The notes beneath the pieces were generated by a model. The model saw nothing but the letters and a program-made list of their open reading frames with translations, had not been told where the DNA came from and ran no database searches. From assembly GCF_016595245.1 (NCBI RefSeq), contig NZ_JAENHM010000093.1, positions 3,828 through 41,055 on the forward strand: a stretch of 37,228 nt of DNA, given 5' to 3'. Each line of letters opens with the position of its first letter. The first letter of the stretch is position 1. The DNA is from Azospirillum endophyticum. Lineage in GTDB: Bacteria > Pseudomonadota > Alphaproteobacteria > Azospirillales > Azospirillaceae. Below, in pieces: positions 17,601-25,421 of the stretch. Both the position numbers and the translations under genes were made by a program.

Positions 17601-17912
17601 CTGCGGGAGCGCGGGATGAGCCTGCGCGAGGCGGTGCTGGAGGCCGGGGCGATCCGCTTCAAGCCGATCCTGCTGACGGCGGTCGCCGCGATGATCGGCG
17701 CCGCCTTCATCCTGACCGATCCGATCTTCCAGGGGCTGGCGATCTCGCTGCTGTTCGGCCTGCTCAGCTCCACCCTGCTGACCGTCCTGGTGATCCCGGC
17801 GATCTATGTCGTGCTGCGCGGCGATGCGCCGGCACCGCCGTCGGGGCCGGGAGAGGCGAGGGGGGCTTCCCATGAGGCGGCTGTGGCGGCGGGAGAAATG
17901 GTCCGGCTGTGA
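14607..17912 (+). CDS. RND efflux pump, inner-membrane permease
   Basis: A 1101-residue proton-driven RND transporter of the AcrB/HAE1 type. It has the first membrane helix (PLTPLLLLASLVVGTVALLS), a large periplasmic loop, and TM4 with the proton-relay Asp pair GILVDDAIVVVENI (~415). A second periplasmic loop follows, and a C-terminal helix bundle contains GFIALAGIIVRNSILLVDFI. Between the two halves (~515-537) is a Gly/His-rich insert (GHGGGHEGGGGHESGG) with four histidines. The ATG at 14607 overlaps the adaptor stop, with GGAGGG upstream; GTG 14604 is the alternative. No outer-membrane factor gene is adjacent. Substrate unknown. Confidence 0.93.
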   Translation: MSLGLSGILTRTFIRSPLTPLLLLASLVVGTVALLSLPREEEPQISVPMVDILVRADGLKAADAVELVTKPLEEIVKGIDGVEHTYSQTLDDRVVVTARFLVGTSSDDAILRVHEKVRANLDRIPLGIPEPLIVGRGINDVAILTLTLAPRPEEAGRWTDTALHGVADELLAQLVQVEDVGKSYIVGGRPDQIRVEPDPEKLALFGVTLNQLVDKVRNANRSFIVGALRDRGGSLPVVAGQTLQGTADIGLLLVTSRDGRPVYVKDVADIVVGSRPDESMAWTMTPDGKGGLVRLPAVTLAIAKRAGANAVTIADRVLQRVHAIEAESLPKGLTLTVTRDYGETADEKVNELLFHLPLATVTIVVLIALAIGWREGIVTLIVIPTTILLTMFASWLMGYTINRVSLFALIFSIGILVDDAIVVVENIDRHWRMKEAARDGRSKVQAAVEAVAEVGNPTIVATLAVIAALLPMMFVSGLMGPYMSPIPANASAAMVFSFFVAMVLTPWLMVKLRPGGTPAAGHGGGHEGGGGHESGGALGRMYLAVARPLIRSKRRAWSFLLVVGVATLASTALFYTKDVAVKLLPFDNKSELQVVVDLPRGASPEETGRVLLTAARAIAGLPELESVQAYSGTASPFNFNGLVRHYYLRDQPEQGDLQVNLAPKGRRDRSSHEIALDIRARLKPLAVPDGTTVKVVEVPPGPPVLSTLLVEVYGPDAATRRTAAHIVGDAFRSVDFIVDVDDTVRAPGERLRFALDHESLEFHGVEEQAVYDTLQALVGGVPVGYSHRGAGRNPIEIAVQLPKSGLFLSERILATPVPGARGTVELGDLVTMTREPASHPLFRRNGRFAEMVTADLAGRFEAPIYGMLAVQDRLKTVDWKAAGLGAAPEIRLHGQPDDQGKPVLLWEGEWEITYVTFRDMGAAFAVAILGIYLLVVGQFGSFKLPLVILVPVPLTLIGIMLGHWLLGAAFTATSMIGFIALAGIIVRNSILLVDFIRHLRERGMSLREAVLEAGAIRFKPILLTAVAAMIGAAFILTDPIFQGLAISLLFGLLSSTLLTVLVIPAIYVVLRGDAPAPPSGPGEARGASHEAAVAAGEMVRL

Positions 17913-17930
17913 TCCGGTGACCGGCGGTCC

Positions 17931-18167
17931 TCAGCCGATCCGGCGGAGCGCCAGCCCCGAGGCCGCGATCCGGAAGCCGCCATCCGGCGTCGGTTCCACC
18001 GCCTCGCCGTCGTCCAGGCGATAGCTCTTGCCGTCGGGCACCCAGCCGGCCGGGCCGCGGAAGGTCACCATCTGGATGAAGCTGGTCATCTCGACCACCG
18101 CATGGACCCTCCCGTCCTCGGCCCGCGCCGCGAAGCGGCCCGTTTCCATCTCCTGGCGCAAAGGCAT
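17931..18167 (-). CDS. Small hypothetical protein
   Basis: A 78-residue protein starting MPLRQEMETGRFAARAEDGR. It contains VHAVVEMTSFIQMVTFRGPA and YRLDDGEAVEPTPDGGFRIA, which look like a compact beta-rich fold. No signal peptide or membrane segment. GGGAAGGGAA precedes the chosen ATG; an upstream ATG at 18227 is possible but poorly supported. I do not recognise the family. It is convergent with the RND pump gene. Confidence 0.6.
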   Translation of the reverse strand: MPLRQEMETGRFAARAEDGRVHAVVEMTSFIQMVTFRGPAGWVPDGKSYRLDDGEAVEPTPDGGFRIAASGLALRRIG

Positions 18168-18329
18168 CGGTCCGTTCCCTTCCCCATCCGCGGCGGTCCA
18201 TAGCCTGCCACGGCGGTGCCGAAGCAAGGCATAAGTTTAATTTGGGTCTTCCGCGAGGAAACCTCGTTTGCCGGCACAGCGGGGGCTTTCTATCGTCCGG
18301 CCATCGCAACAGCGCGGATGGAGGATCGG

Positions 18330-19235
18330 ATGATCGGAAGACGGGGTTTCCTGGCGGCGACGGGCGGGATCCTGCTGGTGTCGGCGGCCGGGGTGCAGGC
18401 TGCGGAGAGCAAGAATGCCAAGGGCGGCAAGGCGCCCGGCAGCGGGCCGCTGGCCGACGCCATGACGGCGCTGGAGGCCCGCAGCGGCGGCCGGCTCGGC
18501 GTCGCGGTGCTCGACACCGCAAACGGCCGGCTGCAGGGCTGGCGCGGGGACGAGCGGTTCCCGATGTGCAGCACCTTCAAATTTCTATTGGCTGCCGCCG
18601 TCCTGAAGACGGTGGACCAGGGCAAGGACCGGCTGGACCGGCGGATCCCGGTGACCAAGGCCGATCTGGTGCCCTATGCGCCGTTCTCCGAAACCCGGCT
18701 GAACGGCACGCCGCCGACGGTGGCCGAACTGTGCGAGGCGGCGGTGACGCTCAGCGACAATGTCGCGGCGAACCTGCTGCTGCCCGGCGTCGGCGATCCG
18801 GCCGGCCTCACCGCCTTCCTGCGCGGCATCGGCGACAAGATTACCCGGCTGGACCGCAACGAGCCGTCGCTGAACACCGCCATTCCCGGCGACCCGCGCG
18901 ACACCACCACGCCCGCCGCCATGGTGCGCAGCATGGAGCGGCTCCTGGTCGGCGACGTTCTGCGGCCCGATTCACGGCGGCAATTGACCGACTGGATGGT
19001 CGCCAACAAGACCGGCGACAAGCGCCTGCGCGCCGGGCTGCCGGCCGGCTGGCGGGTGGGGGACAAGACGGGGACCGGTGTCAACGGCACCGCCAACGAC
19101 ATCGCCATCGTCTGGCCGGAAGGCCGCGCGCCGCTGCTGGTCGCCAGCTACCTGACCAACACCGCGAAGGACTTCAAGCAGCAGGATTCGATCCATGCCG
19201 AAGTGGCGCGGACGGTGGCCGGCCTGATCGGCTGA
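18330..19235 (+). CDS. Class A beta-lactamase, Tat-exported
   Basis: A serine beta-lactamase of 301 residues. It has the active-site SxxK (CSTFK, Ser81/Lys84), the SDN loop (LSDN, Ser142), the omega-loop Glu (NEPSLN, Glu178) and the KTG triad (DKTGTG, 246-248), so all class A catalytic residues are present. The N-terminus MIGRRGFLAATGGILLVSAA carries a twin-arginine motif followed by a hydrophobic stretch, pointing to folded export through Tat. GGAGG lies five bases before the ATG at 18330; ATG 18318 is an alternative. No AmpR-like regulator is adjacent. Subfamily and spectrum cannot be read here. Confidence 0.93.
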   Translation: MIGRRGFLAATGGILLVSAAGVQAAESKNAKGGKAPGSGPLADAMTALEARSGGRLGVAVLDTANGRLQGWRGDERFPMCSTFKFLLAAAVLKTVDQGKDRLDRRIPVTKADLVPYAPFSETRLNGTPPTVAELCEAAVTLSDNVAANLLLPGVGDPAGLTAFLRGIGDKITRLDRNEPSLNTAIPGDPRDTTTPAAMVRSMERLLVGDVLRPDSRRQLTDWMVANKTGDKRLRAGLPAGWRVGDKTGTGVNGTANDIAIVWPEGRAPLLVASYLTNTAKDFKQQDSIHAEVARTVAGLIG

Positions 19236-19241
19236 ACCGGT

Positions 19242-19430
19242 TCAGACCGGAGTTGCGGGAACGGGACGCGACGGTTCGGCCCATCGCACGATGGACCGCA
19301 CGGCGTTCAGCGCGTGCACATTGTCCTGAATGTGGAAATGCCGCCGCAACTCCACCACGGCCGCCCACTCGCCGCTTTCATGAAACGCCCTCTGGATCGC
19401 GACGGCTTCATCCTGGCTGACGCTGAACAT
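19242..19430 (-). CDS. Small hypothetical protein
   Basis: A 62-residue open frame starting MFSVSQDEAVAIQRAFHESG and continuing EWAAVVELRRHFHIQDNVHA, then LNAVRSIVRW. The segment looks like a compact helical protein with a conserved-looking core (RAF..GGE/SGE..AVVELRR). A longer start at ATG 19472 is possible. Ribosome sites are weak for both. It lies between the beta-lactamase and the LysR gene. Function unknown. Confidence 0.5.
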   Translation of the reverse strand: MFSVSQDEAVAIQRAFHESGEWAAVVELRRHFHIQDNVHALNAVRSIVRWAEPSRPVPATPV

Positions 19431-19468
19431 CCGAACCTCATGGCCGACCCCGCGGCCTTCGCCGCCGA

Positions 19469-20437
19469 TCATGCACCGGCGACGGGACCGGTGGCAAGGT
19501 CACCGACGGCCGATCGGTGTGAAGGCGCCGGAAAAGGGTGGGCGGCGGCATAGGCGGCGATCCGGCCGGCCAGATGGTTGGCCAGCGCATCGACCCGCAA
19601 GGGACGGCGGCGGCCGGACGCGAACAGCAGTTGGAGCGGGGAGTCCTCGTCGCTCCAGTCCGCCAGCAGCGGACGCAGGCGTCCGGCGGTGACGTCGGCG
19701 GCGACGTCCAGCCAGGATTTATGGGCGATACCGCAGCCGGCCAGCGCCCAGTCGCGCAGGACGGCGCCGTCGTCGGTGGCGCGGTCGGCCTCGACGACGA
19801 TGCCGCGTTCGCCCGCCGGCCCGGTGAAGCGCCAGCGGTTCAGCGGCTCCTGGCCACGCAGCAGGACGAGGCAGCGATGGTTGCGCAGGTCCTCCGGCAC
19901 GGCGGGGGTGCCGTGGGCCTCCAGATAGGCGGGCGAGGCCACCGGCACCCGGCGCGACGGCGCCATCTGCCGCCGGACGAAGGCGGAATCCGGCAGGGCG
20001 CCATAGCGCAGCGCGCAGTCGAGGTCGTCGCGCAGCAGGTCGGCCAGACGATCGCCCAGCAGCAGGGTGATGCGGATGGCCGGATGGCGGTCGTGGAACT
20101 CGTCGAGCCACGGGCGCAGGATCGTCCGGCCGAAGTCGGAGGGGGCCGCCAGCCGCACCGGCCCGGCGAAGCGGGCGCGGTCGCCGGCCAGCCGTTCGGC
20201 CGCTGCGTCCAACTGGTCCAGCGCCTGCCGGCAACTGGCGAGATAGGCGGCTCCGGCATCGGTCGGGCGGACGCTGCGCGTCGACCGTTCGAACAGGCGG
20301 GCGCCCAGTGCCCGCTCGATCCGTTTCAGCGCCGCGCTTGCCGTCGCCGGCAGCAGGCCGAGCTGCCTCGCCGCTGCCGATAGGTTGCCATGCTCCGCGA
20401 TGGCGAGCAGCAGGCGGAGGTCGTCGAGCGCGATCAT
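19469..20437 (-). CDS. LysR-family transcriptional regulator
   Basis: A 322-residue LysR regulator. The N-terminal winged HTH reads DLRLLLAIAEHGNLSAAARQ, then LGLLPATASAALKRIERALG and LFERSTRSVRPTDAG. The C-terminal substrate-binding domain (~90-300) includes GPVRLAAPSDFGRTILRPWL and DLDCALRYGALPDSAFVRRQ, typical of the group that controls nearby oxidoreductase genes. ATG 20437 is preferred over TTG 20443. It is divergent from the exported SnoaL-like gene, and the 121-bp gap likely contains its operator and both promoters. Confidence 0.92.
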   Translation of the reverse strand: MIALDDLRLLLAIAEHGNLSAAARQLGLLPATASAALKRIERALGARLFERSTRSVRPTDAGAAYLASCRQALDQLDAAAERLAGDRARFAGPVRLAAPSDFGRTILRPWLDEFHDRHPAIRITLLLGDRLADLLRDDLDCALRYGALPDSAFVRRQMAPSRRVPVASPAYLEAHGTPAVPEDLRNHRCLVLLRGQEPLNRWRFTGPAGERGIVVEADRATDDGAVLRDWALAGCGIAHKSWLDVAADVTAGRLRPLLADWSDEDSPLQLLFASGRRRPLRVDALANHLAGRIAAYAAAHPFPAPSHRSAVGDLATGPVAGA

Positions 20438-20558
20438 TATCAAATCCAGTTTGGCGATATCTCAAAAACTGCCGGGATTATCCGCCGGGGCGCGGAAGGA
20501 CACAATGAGGTCCGACGCAAGAGGACGGCGCCGCCGTCCCGCCTCCGGAGATCTTCCC

Positions 20559-21125
20559 ATGACCGGACCCATAACCGGCCCGATATCCACCCGAACCAAA
20601 CGCCGGGTCGCCGGCGGCGCATTGTCGCTCATCGCCGCCCTGGCCGCTGCTTCCCTTCCGCTGGGACAGGCGGCGGCGGAGACGTTGCCGCAGCCCGCCC
20701 ATCTGGCCGGCGATGCCGCATCGCCGACCGTGCTGGCCGCACGCCGCTACGCCGCTTTCTGGAACAGCGGGGAGGAAGCCTTCGCCCGGGCCGCGCTGGC
20801 GCCGGGCTTCACCGACCGCACGCTGCCGCCGGGCCGCCCACAGGGCGTCGATGGGCCGTTGCAGGCCTCGCGCGCCTTCCGCGCCGCAGTTCCCGACCTG
20901 ACCGCCGCCATCGAGGACATGGTGGCGACCGGCGATCGGGTGGCGGTGCACCTGCGCTTCCGCGGCCATTTCACCGGGCGCTTCGGCGAGGTGCGGGGCA
21001 GCGGCCAGACGGTCGATTTCCAGGCCTTCGACCTCTACCGCGTCGCGGATGGCCGAATCGCCGAGAACTGGCACCTGGAAGACAACCTGACGCTGCTGCA
21101 GCAGCTCGGCATCGTCAAGCAGTGA
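20559..21125 (+). CDS. Exported SnoaL-like ester cyclase family protein
   Basis: A 188-residue protein with a signal peptide (RRVAGGALSLIAALAAASLP, cleavage near AAAET). The mature domain follows the SnoaL/NTF2-like pattern: RRYAAFWNSGEEAFARAALA, FTDRTLPPGRPQG, FRAAVPDLTAAIEDMVATGD, VAVHLRFRGHFTGRFG and AFDLYRVADGRIAENWHLED. These proteins have a cone-shaped pocket with an Asp/His pair. Reactions vary, so no substrate is assigned. GGAG precedes the ATG at 20559; ATG 20505 is possible but would bury the signal peptide. First gene of the group controlled by the divergent LysR. Confidence 0.85.
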   Translation: MTGPITGPISTRTKRRVAGGALSLIAALAAASLPLGQAAAETLPQPAHLAGDAASPTVLAARRYAAFWNSGEEAFARAALAPGFTDRTLPPGRPQGVDGPLQASRAFRAAVPDLTAAIEDMVATGDRVAVHLRFRGHFTGRFGEVRGSGQTVDFQAFDLYRVADGRIAENWHLEDNLTLLQQLGIVKQ

Positions 21126-21136
21126 GGAGCGCCATC

Positions 21137-21427
21137 ATGGACAGGACTAAGAAAGCGGCGGGTGGCGCATCGTTGGCGGACCGCAGGGTGGTGGTCACCG
21201 CCGGGCCGCAGAGCGGCTCGCCGGCCTTCGCGAAGCGCGACCTCGCCGCCGCCCGGCGGGCGTTCGAAGTGAAGCTGTGGAGCACGACGGAGGCGGTCCA
21301 GGCGGCGCTGGCCTCCGGCCTGCCGGCGCGCAAGCCGAGCAAGGGGGCTGCGGCCTTTCTGTTCGCGATGACAACGGGTTTCGTCACCGGTTCGGTGATC
21401 GACGTCGACGGCGGAGGCTTGCTGTGA
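21137..21427 (+). pseudogene. Internally deleted short-chain dehydrogenase (SDR)
   Basis: A 96-codon in-frame remnant. Residues ~18-46 (RVVVTAGPQSGSPAFAKRDL and AAARRAFEVKLWS) match the mid-Rossmann part of an SDR. The end (FLFAMTTGFVTGSVIDVDGG and GLL) matches the SDR C-terminus. The N-terminal GxxxGxG cofactor loop, the catalytic Ser and YxxxK, and the region between are missing, so it cannot be an active dehydrogenase. The frame, a GAGGAG ribosome site and translational overlap (GTGA) with the reductase gene remain, which may preserve coupling. Confidence 0.75.
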
Positions 21428-22524
21428 GCGGATCCCTGTTCTCCCCCTACCGGCTGGACGGCCTGGAGCTGCCCAACCGCATCGTGATGGCGCCGATGAC
21501 CCGGGCCCGGGCCGGCGACGACGAGGTGCCGTCGGATCTCGCCCCGGCCTATTATGCGCAGCGTGCCGGTGCCGGGCTGATCGTGACGGAGGCGATCCAG
21601 ATCGGCCCCGGCGCCAAGGGGTACTCGCGGACGCCGGGGATCCACACGCCGGCGCAGATCGCCGCCTGGGGCGCGGTCACCGATGCCGTCCACCGGCGCG
21701 GCGGACGCATCGTGGCGCAGCTCTGGCACACCGGGCGGGTGTCGCATCCGATGTTCCACGGCGGTGACCGACCGCCCGCTCCCTCGGCCATCCTTCCGGC
21801 GGACACCGCGATCTGGGCGGTCGGGCCGGACGGCACCGGCGGCATGGTGCCCTGCGTCGAGCCGCGGGAGATGGACGGGGCGGAGATCGCCGCGACCGTC
21901 GCCCAGTTCGCCGCCGCCGCCGCGAATGCCGTCGCCGCCGGGTTCGACGGGGTGGAACTGCACGCCGCCAACGGCTACCTGATCGAACAGTTCCTGCGCG
22001 ACGGCAGCAACCGGCGGACCGACGCCTATGGCGGCTCGGTGGACAACCGCCTGCGCTTCCTGACCGAGGTGGTGGAGGCGGTGACGGCCGCCATCGGGGC
22101 GGAGCGGACCGGCGTGCGCCTATCGCCGCTGATCACGCTGAAGGGGATGAGCGACAGCGATCCCTATGGCCTGTTCACCCGGGTGGTCGAACGGCTGCAG
22201 GCGCTGGGCGTCGTCCGCCTGCATTTCGCCGAAGACGACTGGGACAACGGCACGCCGCTGCCGATGGACTGGCGCAAGGCCTGGAGGGAGCGGTTCCACG
22301 GCACCATCATCGTCGCCGGCCGCTATACGGTGGAGCGGGCGGCGGCGCTGCTGGAGGCCGGGCTGGTCGATCTGGTGGCGTTCGGCCGGCCCTTCATCGC
22401 CAACCCGGACCTGCCGGAGCGCCTGCACCGCGGCCTGCCGCTGGCGGAGTTCCGCCCCGACAGCCTGTTCGGTGGCGGCGCGGCCGGCTACACCGACTAT
22501 CCGGCCGCCGGTTCCGCCGCGTGA
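21424..22524 (+). CDS. Old Yellow Enzyme-type alkene reductase (NADH:flavin oxidoreductase)
   Basis: A 366-residue FMN-dependent ene-reductase with a TIM barrel. It shows LFSPYRLDGLELPNRIVMAP with MTRAR at the N-terminus, IVAQLWHTGRVSH, the long motif around FDGVELHAANGYLIEQFLRD then GSNRRTDAYGGSVDNR, and IIVAGRYTVERA with LVAFGRPFIANPDLPERL at the C-terminus. These are hallmarks of the NemA/OYE class that reduces activated C=C bonds or nitro compounds. It starts at GTG 21424, overlapping the SDR remnant stop. Only 3 bp separate its stop from that of the convergent membrane-protein gene. Confidence 0.93.
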   Translation: MSGSLFSPYRLDGLELPNRIVMAPMTRARAGDDEVPSDLAPAYYAQRAGAGLIVTEAIQIGPGAKGYSRTPGIHTPAQIAAWGAVTDAVHRRGGRIVAQLWHTGRVSHPMFHGGDRPPAPSAILPADTAIWAVGPDGTGGMVPCVEPREMDGAEIAATVAQFAAAAANAVAAGFDGVELHAANGYLIEQFLRDGSNRRTDAYGGSVDNRLRFLTEVVEAVTAAIGAERTGVRLSPLITLKGMSDSDPYGLFTRVVERLQALGVVRLHFAEDDWDNGTPLPMDWRKAWRERFHGTIIVAGRYTVERAAALLEAGLVDLVAFGRPFIANPDLPERLHRGLPLAEFRPDSLFGGGAAGYTDYPAAGSAA

Positions 22525-22527
22525 GGC

Positions 22528-23019
22528 TCAGGCGCCCTGCATCTCGGCGTCCGGCTCCATCCCGCCGGACTCGTCGAAGTAATCGCCGGCGACGTCCGGG
22601 CCCCATTCCTGGACCAGGGCCACCCTCTTCTGCTTCAGCACCTCCACCCGCTTCTCGGCGCGGGTGATCTCCATGCCGGCGACCAGCGGCGGGATGCCGT
22701 AATACAGGCCCCAGCCGACGGCGGCGGCGCTGTACATCACCAGCCAGGCCAGGGGGTCGGCGAAGATCTTGGCGGCGGCGCCGATGGTGTGCTGGTGCTT
22801 CCACAGATCGATGGCGAAGGGCATGCAGCCGCAGAAGTTCAGCCCGCCGACGGTGATCGGCGCCGACTTGTCGGGGTCGCGGTCGACGACATAGGCGACG
22901 ATGGTCGGAATCATGCCGATGCCGAACAGGATGGTCGTCGGCAGCACGATCAGCGCCGCCGGGACGATCAGCAGGATCAGCGTGAGGGCGCCGCCCTTCT
23001 TTTTCTTCTTGCGCGCCAT
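22528..23019 (-). CDS. Small membrane protein paired with pseudokinase
   Basis: A 163-residue unknown. A lysine cluster (MARKKKKKGG) is followed by two hydrophobic segments (ALTLILLIVPAALIVLPTTI and FGIGMIPTIVAYVV), a Cys-containing stretch GLNFCGCMPFAIDLW, another hydrophobic stretch LAWLVMYSAAAVGWGLYYGI, then a soluble tail with a short helix (ITRAEKRVEVLKQKRVALVQ) and acidic end. The basic start implies a cytoplasmic N-terminus. It lies 38 bp downstream of the pseudokinase gene on the same strand and is likely co-expressed. I do not recognise the family. Confidence 0.75.
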   Translation of the reverse strand: MARKKKKKGGALTLILLIVPAALIVLPTTILFGIGMIPTIVAYVVDRDPDKSAPITVGGLNFCGCMPFAIDLWKHQHTIGAAAKIFADPLAWLVMYSAAAVGWGLYYGIPPLVAGMEITRAEKRVEVLKQKRVALVQEWGPDVAGDYFDESGGMEPDAEMQGA

Positions 23020-23057
23020 GGCGATCCCTTCGTCGATTCCGATTGTACGCGATCCGG

Positions 23058-25103
23058 TCAGAAGGCGAAGAACAGGATGATGCCGGCGACCAGCACGGTC
23101 GACAGCAGGCTGGAAACGATGGCGGCGACCTGCCGGCCCGATGTCTCGATGATGGCGTTGCGGTCGGCGATGGTGTGGCGGATCTTGTCCATCTCCGCAT
23201 CGGCCTCGCGATAGGCGATCTGCGCCGCCTCGAATTCCAGCCGGTCGCGGCGCAGCGATTCGGGGTCGTCCACCACCTTCAGCAGTTCGGTCAGCCGGCC
23301 GTTGTGCGCGGCGGCGTCCGCCATCTTGCGCACCTCCTGCTGCTGCGGCCGGTTGTGGAAGCGGCGGAAGGCGGGGTCGAGCAGCGCCACCACCCAGGAG
23401 GCCAGATGGGTCAGCCCGTCCACGCCGGTGCGGGCCTGGATGTCCGACAGGATGGTCAGCATGGCGATGATGCGCCGCATCGGCTCCACCCCGCTGCCGA
23501 GCTGGGTGAACAGCAGATCGTCCCCGCGCTTGTGACGGGCGCCGAGGAAGGAGGCGATATGACGGTCGATCGGATCCTTGTGCCGCTCGCCCCCGGCGGC
23601 GACCCAGTCCAGCGCCCGCAGCAGTTCGGCCGGCGAGGTGGGGAGCTGCTTGGCGACCAGCCCGCTCATGCAGGGCATGGTCGGGTTCATCTCGTACAGC
23701 ACGCGCTCCACCCCCAGCCCGTGGCTGGAGCGGTCGAGGAAGCCGCGGAGCTGATCGAAACTCTGCACCAGCGGCACGAATTCCGGCTTGAAGTCGGTCT
23801 GGACGTTGACCCAGAACATCGGCAGCTGGTTGGCGACCACCTCCGCCACCGCCTGGGGGGATTCGCCGCGCATGAAGGCGTCGGCCAGCATGGTGGCGAT
23901 GCCGTCGGGCATCATCGCCCGGCCGCGGTAGCGGATCGGGGCGGCGGGGTCGAGCGCGATGCAGACCCGCGCCACCAGCCGGTCGCCCTGGGTGCCGCCC
24001 TTGCCGCTGGAAGCGGTCTGGATGGCGTGGCTCACCGCTTCCGCCCGCACCTCGTCGCCCATCGACCGGCGCAGCCACTTGTCCAATTCCCCGCTTTCGA
24101 TGACGGAAGCGGCGGCGGGGGCATGGCGGGCGAAGGCGCGGGCCAGGGTGCGGCAGTGCCAGTATTCCGATCCCTGGAATTCCAGCGGCCGGGCGGCGCG
24201 CCTGGAAATCTGCGGCTGCTTCGGGCTGAGCCGGCGGCCGGCCACCCACAAATCGAGGTCGTTCAGTGTCCAGCGCTGCTTGGGGTCGTCCACCAGCAGG
24301 CCGCGCACCGCCTCGTTGATCGCCAGCGGCAGCCGGTGCTGCTGGACCAGCGCCGGGTAGGATCCGCGCTCCATCTTCGCCTGCAGCACCGCCTCGTCGT
24401 CCAGCCCGGCCAGCGGGTTGCGGCCAAGCGCCAGGATCAGCAGGGTGACCCCCAGCGAATAGAGGTCGTCGGCCATGGTGCCGGTGCCGCGGCCGGCCGG
24501 GTTGGCCATGCCGCGCTCGATGGTCTCCAGCAGGACCGGCTGGCCATAGCCGGGCTGGGCCGACACGCAGTCGCCCAGCATCAGCCCGCCGGACGCCAGA
24601 TCGCGGTAGAACAGGTTGGTCGGGCGGATCGCGCCATGGACGATTCCGCGGCTCGACAGCTCCTTCAACGCCGACACCAGCGGATGGACGATCTGCCGGG
24701 TCAGCTGGTCCTCCGGCATCGGGTCCAGCGTGTCGGTCGGCGACCCCATCAGCCGCTTGCCGCCGGGCCGCTCGAACACCAGGCAATAGCGCCGCCCGCG
24801 GTCCTGCGGCCAATCCACCAGCCCCCAGTCGAGCAGCCGCATGTGGGCGGCGTTGTCGAGGCTGCCGACGGTGGAGCAGATGTCCATCCGCGGCAGGGTC
24901 GCGGCATGGCAGATGATGGCGAAGGGTTCGATCCGCTTCTCGCGCAGCGCCTTGGCGGTGAAGGCGTTGCCGCCGACGGCGTTCAGCAGCGGGACCGGCG
25001 CGCCGGGATAAATCTCGTAGCGTTCGGCGAGCTTGACCGGTTCGGCGTTCGCCATCGGTGCCGCGGCGGCTCCCATCATACCTGTCTGGGCGTCGGATGG
25101 CAT
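23058..25103 (-). CDS. Tail-anchored pseudokinase-like protein
   Basis: A 681-residue protein with a kinase-like N-terminal ~280 residues. The C-lobe is recognisable: VSALKELSSRGIVHGAIRPT then NLFYRD, GTMADDLYSLGVTLLILALG, and LPLAINEAVRGLLVDDPKQR then WTLNDL. The catalytic loop HxDxKPxN reads HGAIRPTN, losing the catalytic Asp. DFG is replaced by DCV, and no clear Gly-rich loop or VAIK lysine is visible. A ~300-residue middle region has no match I know. The end is helical (~600-655) followed by a single hydrophobic anchor (IVSSLLSTVLVAGIILFFAF) at the extreme C-terminus, so the bulk is cytoplasmic. Probably a scaffold or allosteric partner of the adjacent small membrane protein. Confidence 0.82.
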   Translation of the reverse strand: MPSDAQTGMMGAAAAPMANAEPVKLAERYEIYPGAPVPLLNAVGGNAFTAKALREKRIEPFAIICHAATLPRMDICSTVGSLDNAAHMRLLDWGLVDWPQDRGRRYCLVFERPGGKRLMGSPTDTLDPMPEDQLTRQIVHPLVSALKELSSRGIVHGAIRPTNLFYRDLASGGLMLGDCVSAQPGYGQPVLLETIERGMANPAGRGTGTMADDLYSLGVTLLILALGRNPLAGLDDEAVLQAKMERGSYPALVQQHRLPLAINEAVRGLLVDDPKQRWTLNDLDLWVAGRRLSPKQPQISRRAARPLEFQGSEYWHCRTLARAFARHAPAAASVIESGELDKWLRRSMGDEVRAEAVSHAIQTASSGKGGTQGDRLVARVCIALDPAAPIRYRGRAMMPDGIATMLADAFMRGESPQAVAEVVANQLPMFWVNVQTDFKPEFVPLVQSFDQLRGFLDRSSHGLGVERVLYEMNPTMPCMSGLVAKQLPTSPAELLRALDWVAAGGERHKDPIDRHIASFLGARHKRGDDLLFTQLGSGVEPMRRIIAMLTILSDIQARTGVDGLTHLASWVVALLDPAFRRFHNRPQQQEVRKMADAAAHNGRLTELLKVVDDPESLRRDRLEFEAAQIAYREADAEMDKIRHTIADRNAIIETSGRQVAAIVSSLLSTVLVAGIILFFAF

Positions 25104-25421
25104 GGACGGCGGATCCCCGGAGCGTGCGAATATGCGCGGGTCTTAGGTGGCGTGAAAAGGGCAAACAAACCCTTAACATGCCGGTGCGTAACACTATCGG
25201 ATTGGATCGGAAAGAAAAACCCCCGCTTCGGGAGTGGTATCCGTCGCCGCCGACCGGCACGGCCGGCGATCCGCAGCACCGATCGGGTGCCGTCCGGACG
25301 CGTGGCATCCTGCCACGGCAAGGCTGCCGCCGGCCCTTCCGCAACCCAATCGGGGTATGGCAATTCTCCGGCTTGCGCCGCCGGGGATGGACCATAAACT
25401 TGGCCCACATACGAATTTCGG
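25104..25421. other. Divergent intergenic region, no gene seen
   Basis: This 318-bp gap separates the pseudokinase operon (minus) from the large sensor kinase (plus) and must hold both promoters. I see no convincing coding frame, repeat or structured RNA, and no unambiguous -35/-10 pair. The segment near 25150-25220 is less GC-rich than its surroundings. Confidence 0.5.

Noticed and set aside
14394..17873. Long minus-strand open frame opposite the RND pump
   Set aside because: Same effect: low-complexity His/Arg/Gln/Asp-rich translation, no motif, and the plus strand encodes an intact pump.
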